From: a virus
Virus record (IMG/VR): IMGVR_UViG_3300030328_005397
Coordinates: 1 to 43,026 of that record
Strand: one strand, 5' to 3'
DNA length: 43,026 nucleotides
Shown here: positions 22,926-29,320 of the stretch, one piece after another
Numbering within the stretch: the stretch's first letter is position 1
Layout: every line of letters starts with the position of its first letter
Translations under genes and position numbers: made by a program
The notes under the pieces: generated by a model
The model's database searches: none
What the model saw: only the letters and a program-made list of their open reading frames with translations
Told to the model about the DNA's origin: nothing

Positions 22926-24177
22926 TACAAGTATAAACGATTATTATCCACAGGGAGAAGGAACTCCTCCCTCCCTTACGGCAGGAGAAGCGCCAGAGAC
23001 GACCTCCGAAACTTCAGCGGAAACGCATACAGACGCAAGCGAACCGACTCATGAAGTGGAGGATTTAGGTATTGATTTGCCCGATATTCCACTCCCTGAC
23101 GATGAACCAATAGAAGACGGAGTAAAAGATGAATTCGATGATGCAGCTTTTAATTTTGCAGTAGTTGGAGTAGGTCAAGGGGGGTCTCGGTTAGCAGAAT
23201 CATTTTGGAACTTGGGCTATCGCAGGGTAGGCGTTATAAATACAGCTCAGCAAGATTTGTCTCTTATAAAAATTCCAGAAGAAAATAAACTTTTGATCGG
23301 AGATGGAGGGGCAGGTAAAAACCCCGACGCAGCTGACGAAGTTTTTCGGACGCGTTACGAAGATATTCTCGATTTTCTAAAAAAAGCCTTTGGCGCGGGC
23401 TATGAAAGAGTTTTAGTTTGTGCTGGGGCTGGCGGCGGAACAGGCGCTGGAGGCGTTGCTAGAGTATTAGAGATATGTCATGACCTTAACCAATCTCTCG
23501 GCAAAGAAACTAAGGATACAGATGCCAAAGTGGGCTGTATTTTAGCTTTACCTACTCGTGGGGAAGGTATCAAGGTTCAAGAAAACTCTAAAAAAACTGT
23601 TACCAAAGTTGTAGACTTGCAGAAGGCTGGAGTAGTATCGCCATTAGTTATATTGGATAATGAGAAAATTAAACAGCTTTATCCAAAACTAACTGTTAAT
23701 CAATTTTGGGGAACGGCCAATAATAGCATTTGCTCTATCTTTCATCTTTTCAATAAGATATCTGCGAAAGAGTCAGCATATACTACTTTTGATAAAGCGG
23801 ATTTAGATACAATATTTTCTTCCGGTATAATAATGTTTGGCGCTACGCCAATCAAAGATACAACGGAGACTGGAATTTCTTATGCCGTCAGGGATAACCT
23901 ACGGAAGAATATTCTCGCTGGTGTTGATGCGGCGACAGGGAACGTTGCGGCTTGTGTTATCATAGGTGATAAAGATTCCTTGGATAACATACCTCAATCC
24001 AGCCTTGAGCACGGTTTCGAGCAACTTAGCCGTATGATGGGGTCTAACTCTACCGTTCATCGAGGAATTTATGCTGGCGCCAAGAAAGGCTTAGCTGTAT
24101 ATACAGCGATTGGGGGCTTGCAAGCTCCAGATAATCTTTTTGATTATTTCTTTAAAGTAGACCGTTTTTACAAATAG
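22918..24177 (+). CDS. FtsZ/tubulin-family GTPase
   Basis: This 419-aa protein begins with about 75 disordered, acidic, Thr/Glu/Pro-rich residues; a tubulin-type GTPase domain follows. FAVVGVGQGGSRLAESFWNLG (80-100, part) is the first GTP loop. CAGAGGGTGAGGV (168-180) is the tubulin signature G-G-G-T-G-[S/A/T]-G. LPTRGEG (211-217) matches FtsZ's PFxxEG, and TTFDKADLDTIF (289-300) is the T7 loop: both catalytic-side Asp residues (292, 295) are kept, but FtsZ's Asn is Thr. No FtsZ C-terminal peptide is seen, so it probably does not bind host FtsA/ZipA. The fold is nearer to FtsZ than to the known jumbo-phage PhuZ pattern, as judged by eye. It may form a cytoskeletal filament to centre or organise phage DNA, or interfere with host division. 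ATG 22918 has GGAAGG upstream. Confidence 0.9.
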   Translation: MSDTSINDYYPQGEGTPPSLTAGEAPETTSETSAETHTDASEPTHEVEDLGIDLPDIPLPDDEPIEDGVKDEFDDAAFNFAVVGVGQGGSRLAESFWNLGYRRVGVINTAQQDLSLIKIPEENKLLIGDGGAGKNPDAADEVFRTRYEDILDFLKKAFGAGYERVLVCAGAGGGTGAGGVARVLEICHDLNQSLGKETKDTDAKVGCILALPTRGEGIKVQENSKKTVTKVVDLQKAGVVSPLVILDNEKIKQLYPKLTVNQFWGTANNSICSIFHLFNKISAKESAYTTFDKADLDTIFSSGIIMFGATPIKDTTETGISYAVRDNLRKNILAGVDAATGNVAACVIIGDKDSLDNIPQSSLEHGFEQLSRMMGSNSTVHRGIYAGAKKGLAVYTAIGGLQAPDNLFDYFFKVDRFYK

Positions 24178-24181
24178 ATAA

Positions 24182-25687
24182 ATGCCCATATTTTCTAATC
24201 AGGTGGAGAGGCATGTCCTCTCCGGACTCCTGAGGCATCCCGACGTTATATCAGAGATTGATTCTTTTATAAGCGCAGGAGATTTTTATCATGACGTTCA
24301 TCAGACTATATTTTGCGTTATACGCGAATCAGTTTTAGCTAATGAGAAAGTTGATAATGTCTTAGTTGCTACTAAAATATTAAACTTAGGAATTTCCGCT
24401 AAAGATGATATTGATATTCACGAATATATTAAAACGCTTGCTTATACTCCTATAAACAGGGAGGCCGTTGTAGAGGCCTGTAAACAGCTTGTTAAATTTA
24501 GAATACGTCGCGAAATAAATGAAACTGCTTTAAGAATTAGGGATCATACAGAAACTTGTTCTAGCGAAGACTTAGAAGAGATAATATCTACATGCGACTC
24601 TATATACTCAGAAAAAGTATCTAGTTATAGTTTTGATGATAACCCAGAAAATGTTTTTGATGACCTTGAATTCAAAGTAGAGGAGAGGGGAGAAAACCCT
24701 CAAGAAGACACCGGCCTTGCAACAACCTACAATGAATTTAATCGCCTTTTTGGCGGCTTAAGGGATGGCAACGTTTATGCGATAGTTTCTCGGCCCGCCC
24801 AAGGTAAAACCACCTTTATAAATGATTTATGCTTAGGTACAGCAATTAAGAATAATGTTCCTGTGTTAGTTTTAGACACAGAGATGACCACAGAAGAAAT
24901 ACAATTCCGAATGGCTGCGGCTAATACGGGAGTCCCTCTTTGGTATTTAGAAACGGGTAAATGGAGGAATAACGAAGAGATGACTAATAAAGTTAGAAAT
25001 TACTTTAAAGAAATAAAAAAGCACCAATACTTTCATTACCATGTTAGAAACAAAAATGTAGATGAAATATGCGCTCTAATAAGAAGATGGCATATGAAGC
25101 ATGTAGGCAGAGGGAACAGATGTGTTATAGCTTACGATTACGTGAAGCTAACGGGCGAAAAAGTTAGTCAAAATTGGGCGGAGCATCAAGCCATAGGAGA
25201 GAAAATAGATAAGTTAAAAAGGGTAGCAGAGGAAATAAAAGCCCCACTTATAACAGCGATGCAAATGAATCGCTCTGGAGAAACCCATAACAGAAACTCT
25301 GGTAGCCTAGTTGATGATAGTTCTGCAATATCATTATCCGACAGACTTCAATGGTTCGCAACTTTCGTCGCTATATTTAGACGAAAGACTACAGATGAAA
25401 TAGCTTTAGACGGCGAAAGGTTTGGCACTCATAAACTGATACCTCTTAAAACACGCTTTCAAGGAAGAGACGCTGCTGGCCATCAAGACTTAATAAGAAG
25501 AACGGTTGTCGAGACTATCAACGGAAGGGAAGTAGAAAGCGAAAGGCTTGTAAATAACTTTTTGAATTTCCGTGTAGAAAACTTTAAAGTGAGCGAAGAA
25601 GGCTCTTTAGAAGCTGTCATAGCGCACCAAGAACAGTCATTCGATGTACAAAGAGACAACCCTAGTGATGATGACTTTTTATTATGA
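24182..25687 (+). CDS. dnaB: Replicative DNA helicase, DnaB family
   Basis: This 501-aa hexameric 5'-3' helicase unwinds DNA at the fork. Residues about 4-110 are the helical N-terminal domain (FSNQVERHVLSGLLRHPDV, typical of DnaB/gp41). The RecA-like domain starts near 180 with GLATTYNEFNRLFGGLRDGN. Its Walker A is SRPAQGKTT (203-211; the first Gly is Ser here), followed by VLVLDTEMTTEEIQFRMA (H1a, about 229-246), CVIAYDYVKLTG (Walker B, about 318-329) and TAMQMNRSGE (H3, about 358-367). It ends in an acidic tip, PSDDDFLL, reminiscent of partner-binding tails. The stop overlaps the primase start by 4 nt, matching a helicase-primase pair. Confidence 0.94.
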   Translation: MPIFSNQVERHVLSGLLRHPDVISEIDSFISAGDFYHDVHQTIFCVIRESVLANEKVDNVLVATKILNLGISAKDDIDIHEYIKTLAYTPINREAVVEACKQLVKFRIRREINETALRIRDHTETCSSEDLEEIISTCDSIYSEKVSSYSFDDNPENVFDDLEFKVEERGENPQEDTGLATTYNEFNRLFGGLRDGNVYAIVSRPAQGKTTFINDLCLGTAIKNNVPVLVLDTEMTTEEIQFRMAAANTGVPLWYLETGKWRNNEEMTNKVRNYFKEIKKHQYFHYHVRNKNVDEICALIRRWHMKHVGRGNRCVIAYDYVKLTGEKVSQNWAEHQAIGEKIDKLKRVAEEIKAPLITAMQMNRSGETHNRNSGSLVDDSSAISLSDRLQWFATFVAIFRRKTTDEIALDGERFGTHKLIPLKTRFQGRDAAGHQDLIRRTVVETINGREVESERLVNNFLNFRVENFKVSEEGSLEAVIAHQEQSFDVQRDNPSDDDFLL

Positions 25688-26586
25688 GCGATGAAATAAA
25701 AGATGTTTTAACTGAGATAGGATACAAACTGAGAGATTGCGGGAAAGAGTACAGGGCTAAACCCTTGTATAGAGAATCTGATAACCCTAATGTCTTATGT
25801 ATAAAAAAGAGCAATGGTGTATGGTTCGACTTTAAGACTAATAAATTCGGTAACTTAGAGGAACTTGTTCAAATAACTTTAAAATTAAAAGACATAAATG
25901 AAGCAAAAGATTTCATAAAAAATAAATTTAACTTTACTACAACTAAAGTTGAAAAAGAAAAAATTAAATCTCAGCAAATTTTTAGTAAAGAAAATTTAAA
26001 TCAAATTATCCCCGATTACAAATACTGGAATCGAAGAGGAGTAAACTCAGACACTTTAAAACTTCTTGAGAGTGGAGTGATGACAGATGGGAAAATGAAG
26101 AACAGATATGTTTTCCCTATATTTGATAAAATGAATCGGTTGATAGGCGCAGCGGGGAGAGATGTGACTAATTTTAGCTCAATAAAATGGAAATTAATCG
26201 GAGAAAAAAGCCTGTGGGTCTATCCCTTTAAGCATAATAATCAATTTATTCGTGAAAAAAAATCAGTTTTTCTTGTTGAGAGCATAGGCGACATGTTAGC
26301 TTTGTGGGAGGCGGGCATAAAAAATACTTTAGTCCTTTTTGGGCTTACTGCATCCTCTAAAATAAAACAAGTTTTAATGTATTTAAGTTTAGAAAATATT
26401 TACATTAGCCTTAATAATGATGAAAATCAGACAGGAGCAGGAAATAAAGCTGCAAAAAAAATAAAGAGAGACCTTTTAAACTACTTTGACGAAGAGCAAC
26501 TTCATATACACCTTCCCTCTTTAAATGACTTTGGGTGTATGAAAACTTCCGAAATACTTGAATGGAAAAAACAAATAAAGATGTAA
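25684..26586 (+). CDS. DNA primase, TOPRIM type
   Basis: The 300-aa protein is a compact DnaG-like primase that makes RNA primers, coupled to DnaB upstream by a 4-nt overlap. The N-terminal region resembles a DnaG zinc-binding domain in layout (YRAKPLYRESDNPNVLCIKKS, then WFDFKTNKFGN, like '.h.ChC...g..fdfv') but lacks the zinc cysteines/histidine. Residues about 130-160 have YVFPIFDKMNRLIGAAGRDV. The TOPRIM domain follows: VFLVESIGDMLALWEAGIKN (about 196-215, with the catalytic Glu) and YISLNNDENQTGAGNKAA (about 238-255, with the DxD-like Asn-Asp-Glu). No C-terminal helicase-binding domain of DnaG length is present. Confidence 0.85.
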   Translation: MSDEIKDVLTEIGYKLRDCGKEYRAKPLYRESDNPNVLCIKKSNGVWFDFKTNKFGNLEELVQITLKLKDINEAKDFIKNKFNFTTTKVEKEKIKSQQIFSKENLNQIIPDYKYWNRRGVNSDTLKLLESGVMTDGKMKNRYVFPIFDKMNRLIGAAGRDVTNFSSIKWKLIGEKSLWVYPFKHNNQFIREKKSVFLVESIGDMLALWEAGIKNTLVLFGLTASSKIKQVLMYLSLENIYISLNNDENQTGAGNKAAKKIKRDLLNYFDEEQLHIHLPSLNDFGCMKTSEILEWKKQIKM

Positions 26587-27557
26587 AGGAGAAGATACTT
26601 TCAGCATCTCGCTTAAAGACGTTAGAAACATGTTCTTGGTCTTACTGGTGCAACTATCACTTAAAACTGCCTCAAAAACAAAATGAGGGAGCGTTACGTG
26701 GAACTGTTTGCCATTTAGTGTTCGAGATGCTTGTCAAAAAGAAGCATAAAAAACATTTCAATAAAATTTTCAAAGGCGGAACTATCAAGGCCAGCCCGGC
26801 TATTCATAGAATGGTCATGAAGCATTTGACGCAAATGGAGAACAGTTTTGACCTTCCGATGACCAACGAGGAGAATACAGAATTAGTAGATGATATGATA
26901 GTAGTTGGTTTAAATTGTGATTTTTTTGGATGGGGAGGGAGAGTTGATAAACCGGAGCATGAGTTCTTACTAGAAAGTAAAGACCCTGAATATAAAATAA
27001 GAGGTTTTATTGATAAACCTATAGTTTATAAAAAGGGTAAAAAAATTAAAATTGTAGATTATAAAAGTAGTAAATATAAATTCCGTGGAGAAGAGCTTCA
27101 CTCTAATGTTCAAGCGATGGTTTATACCTTGGCCGCTAAAAAAGAGTGGAAAGGATACACTCCTACAGTAGAGTTTCAATTCTTGAGACATCCTCGGAGC
27201 CCCTTACAACAATTGCAATTCAATGAAGAACAGCTTCGAGGCTTAGAGTATTATTTAGCGCATAGCTTTCATATAATTAATAATTTTACAGAAGAGACGG
27301 CAGTCACTAATTACGCTTTTGACACTAAGAAAAGTGCATGGTTATGTAAAATAGGCAAGTGGAGATGCCCCTACATTGATCCTTATGAGTATTTTGTTAT
27401 TGTAAATAAAGATAAAGAAGAGATAAAAAAATCTTTTAAGAAAAAAGAGCTTCAAAACGTCTTAGAAAAAGGCCACAAGATTGAAAAAAGGAAATACGAA
27501 GGATGTCCGCGTCATAAAATGACAGCGTCAGACAATATCCTTGACATGTTCGCCTAA
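26562..27557 (+). CDS. RecB/Cas4-like PD-(D/E)XK exonuclease
   Basis: The 331-aa protein has the RecB-nuclease layout. LSASRLKTLETCSWSYWCNY (about 13-32) is the N-terminal 'S.s.l..y..CP..y' helix with a cysteine. RGTVCHLVFEML (about 45-56) carries the conserved His, and IRGFIDKPIV (about 146-155) the Asp. IKIVDYKSSKYKF (about 163-175) supplies the D-x-K motif, and NVQAMVYTLAA (about 184-194) is the usual QxxxY helix. Cysteines at WLCKIGKWRCP (about 266-276) and GCPRH near the end could complete an iron-sulfur cluster with the first one, as in Cas4/AddB. It probably processes DNA ends for recombination. It overlaps the primase by 25 nt. Confidence 0.85.
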   Translation: MEKTNKDVKEKILSASRLKTLETCSWSYWCNYHLKLPQKQNEGALRGTVCHLVFEMLVKKKHKKHFNKIFKGGTIKASPAIHRMVMKHLTQMENSFDLPMTNEENTELVDDMIVVGLNCDFFGWGGRVDKPEHEFLLESKDPEYKIRGFIDKPIVYKKGKKIKIVDYKSSKYKFRGEELHSNVQAMVYTLAAKKEWKGYTPTVEFQFLRHPRSPLQQLQFNEEQLRGLEYYLAHSFHIINNFTEETAVTNYAFDTKKSAWLCKIGKWRCPYIDPYEYFVIVNKDKEEIKKSFKKKELQNVLEKGHKIEKRKYEGCPRHKMTASDNILDMFA

Positions 27558-27567
27558 AGCTCATACT
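27541..27567 (+). promoter_or_regulatory. Promoter-like element before the PHP-domain gene
   Basis: TTGACA at 27541-27546 is a perfect -35 box inside the end of the nuclease gene. CATACT (27562-27567) follows after 15 bases, with TACTCT an alternative at 17 bases. The ATG at 27577 is 9 bases later, so a near-leaderless transcript is expected. The -10 match is weaker than in the other promoters of the window. It fixes ATG 27577 over a TTG at 27541, which overlaps the -35 itself. Confidence 0.5.
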
Positions 27568-27576
27568 CTTATCCCC

Positions 27577-28377
27577 ATGGAAGAAGTAATTCCGCTTTTC
27601 AAAAGCCATTACAGTCTAGGAAGGTCTATCCTTACCCTAGATATGCCAAAAGAATTTTCAGATGATAGAAGCGATACTATATTTGACATCGTTGACGACA
27701 TAACGCCAGAGCTTAAAGATGTTTTCTTGGTTGAGGACAGTATGGCAGGTTTTCTAGAAGCATATAGCAACGCTAAAGAATTAAAGAAGAAGTTAATTTT
27801 TGGCCTTCGCCTTACCTTTTGTCCTGACTGCTTAGAAAAAAGCGAAGAAGGTAGAAAAAATTCTTATAAAAATATTATTTTTATCAAAAACGAAGCAGGA
27901 TATAAGCAATTAATTAAGATTTATACCTACGCAGCTCAGGATGGATTTTATTACGAGCCGCGTTTAGATTTTAAAACTTTGAAAAAGTTTTGGACTGGGG
28001 ATTTAGTTTTAGCGATTCCATTTTACGATTCGTTTCTTTATAATAATAAATATACCGATTCGCAATGCGTTCCCGACTTTTCATTTAATGAACCTCTGTT
28101 TTTCATTGAAGATAATGATACATTACTTGACAAAGACATGAGCGAAGCTGTTGAGACTTTTTGCGAAGGAAAATACGAAACAATTAAAACCCAATCTATT
28201 TATTATAGAAAAGAGGAAGATTTTCTCTCATACTTAACTGCCCGCTGCATTAACAAAAGAACAACCACCGAAAAACCTAATTTCGATGGCATGTGCTCCG
28301 ATCAATTCAGTATAGAATCTTGGTGCAGAAAAACAGGCGCAACAATAAAACAAAAAGCCACTGAACCTATAGAATAA
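27577..28377 (+). CDS. DNA polymerase III alpha, PHP domain encoded as a separate protein
   Basis: This 266-aa protein corresponds to the N-terminal PHP domain of bacterial DnaE and stops where that domain ends. PLFKSHYSLGRSILTLD (6-22) is the equivalent of 'F..LHvHSeYSlldG'; FGLRLTFCPDCLE (about 74-86) is equivalent to 'Ga...'; LIKIYTYAAQDGFYYEPRLD (about 108-127) matches 'L..l.s.a...g.y..prid'; SIYYRKEEDFLSYLTARCI (about 210-228) is the final part. The His-x-His metal site is degenerate (Lys-Ser-His), so a proofreading-type metal function is unlikely. The catalytic polymerase is encoded separately at 29271, with an exonuclease gene between. The stop overlaps the next ATG (TAATGG). Confidence 0.75.
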   Translation: MEEVIPLFKSHYSLGRSILTLDMPKEFSDDRSDTIFDIVDDITPELKDVFLVEDSMAGFLEAYSNAKELKKKLIFGLRLTFCPDCLEKSEEGRKNSYKNIIFIKNEAGYKQLIKIYTYAAQDGFYYEPRLDFKTLKKFWTGDLVLAIPFYDSFLYNNKYTDSQCVPDFSFNEPLFFIEDNDTLLDKDMSEAVETFCEGKYETIKTQSIYYRKEEDFLSYLTARCINKRTTTEKPNFDGMCSDQFSIESWCRKTGATIKQKATEPIE

Positions 28378-29042
28378 TGGACGAGCATTTAATTAGATTC
28401 CAGAAGAAAAAGTTTCTTTTTTTAGATTTCGAGACCTTTAATTTAGCTCTCCACGATTCTGTTAATTTGCCGTGGCAAGTAGCTACTATACTAATTAAAA
28501 CAGTAGAGGATGAATATGGCAATATCCGTAATGATGAAATATCACGTGATGATATATACCTTAAATGGGACACTGACCTTAAAATAGGTGAAGGAGCGCG
28601 ACAAATAACGGGCTATACAGAGGAAAAATTTCGCAATAAATGCATTCCAGAAGAAGAAGGTTTTAAAACCATTTACAAACAGGTAGAAGAATGCGACTAT
28701 TTAGTAGGACATAATGTTTTAGGTTTTGATATATTTTTGTTAAGGAATTGGTACAGAAAACATGGCAAAAAGTATGATCATCTTCCTTATAAAGTTATAG
28801 ACACGCTCTCAATAGCTAGGTCTATAAATTTGGAATATCCATATAAATCAAATGAAATGTCTTTATTAGACTTTCAGATGAAAATGTTAAGTATACGAAA
28901 AAAGGGCATGAAGACCTCACTAGGGGCGTTAGGAAAATCTAATAACATAGAACATAATTATGCTAAATTGCATGACGCTTTAGTAGATTTAGAGCTAAAT
29001 TTAAAAGTTTGGGATAAACTAAAGCTTCAAATAGATTTTTAA
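28377..29042 (+). CDS. DnaQ-family 3'-5' exonuclease (DEDDh)
   Basis: The 221-aa protein carries the three exonuclease motifs. Exo I is FLFLDFETFNLAL (13-25, Asp17 and Glu19). Exo II is LVGHNVLGFDIFLLRN (about 109-124, with the Asp). Exo III is KLHDALVDLELN (about 198-209, His-x4-Asp, the DEDDh form). It should be the proofreading subunit of the polymerase whose two other parts are encoded by the flanking genes (PHP upstream, palm downstream). This order matches the domain order of PolC-type polymerases, where the exonuclease sits inside the PHP domain. It is close in length to DnaQ (about 240 aa). Confidence 0.87.
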   Translation: MDEHLIRFQKKKFLFLDFETFNLALHDSVNLPWQVATILIKTVEDEYGNIRNDEISRDDIYLKWDTDLKIGEGARQITGYTEEKFRNKCIPEEEGFKTIYKQVEECDYLVGHNVLGFDIFLLRNWYRKHGKKYDHLPYKVIDTLSIARSINLEYPYKSNEMSLLDFQMKMLSIRKKGMKTSLGALGKSNNIEHNYAKLHDALVDLELNLKVWDKLKLQIDF

Positions 29043-29059
29043 TTAACATTGCTACTTCC

Positions 29060-29065
29060 TATAAT
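29060..29065 (+). promoter_or_regulatory. -10 box TATAAT directly before the 29072 gene
   Basis: A perfect TATAAT followed by six bases (aaatgg) and the ATG at 29072 would give a leaderless RNA starting at the initiation codon. No good -35 sits 16-18 bases upstream (29037-29042 reads TTTTAA); TTAACA at 29043-29048 is too near (11 bases). The 29-base gap after the exonuclease gene fits a regulatory site. Confidence 0.42.
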
Positions 29066-29071
29066 AAATGG

Positions 29072-29320
29072 ATGCCAAGTTTAGATTATGTTTACGATTT
29101 AGTAGAAAAATTTGACGATGAAAATCTCGATTACCTTGTTTTGTCAATGCGTGAAGGTAAAGTCGAAAATAAGGTCGATGTTTTCTTCAACATAAATCCT
29201 GAAGCAGAAGATACGTTTTATGCTTCACTAGATGAAATAAAGAGTATATTAAAAAAGAGGACAGGCAAGAATGCCATCAACAAAAAACCCAAAAGAAAAA
29301 GAAGAAAAAAAAGCGACTAG
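29072..29320 (+). CDS. Orphan protein between exonuclease and polymerase, 82 aa
   Basis: The N-terminal half is acidic (DYVYDLVEKFDDENLDYLV) and the end is a basic string rich in Lys and Arg (INKKPKRKRRKKSD), which suggests contact with nucleic acid or polymerase. No motif is recognised. Its last 50 nt overlap the polymerase start in another frame, an overlap much longer than usual in this genome. A TATAAT box lies 6 bases before its ATG. I infer an accessory factor of the polymerase by position only. Confidence 0.65.
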   Translation: MPSLDYVYDLVEKFDDENLDYLVLSMREGKVENKVDVFFNINPEAEDTFYASLDEIKSILKKRTGKNAINKKPKRKRRKKSD

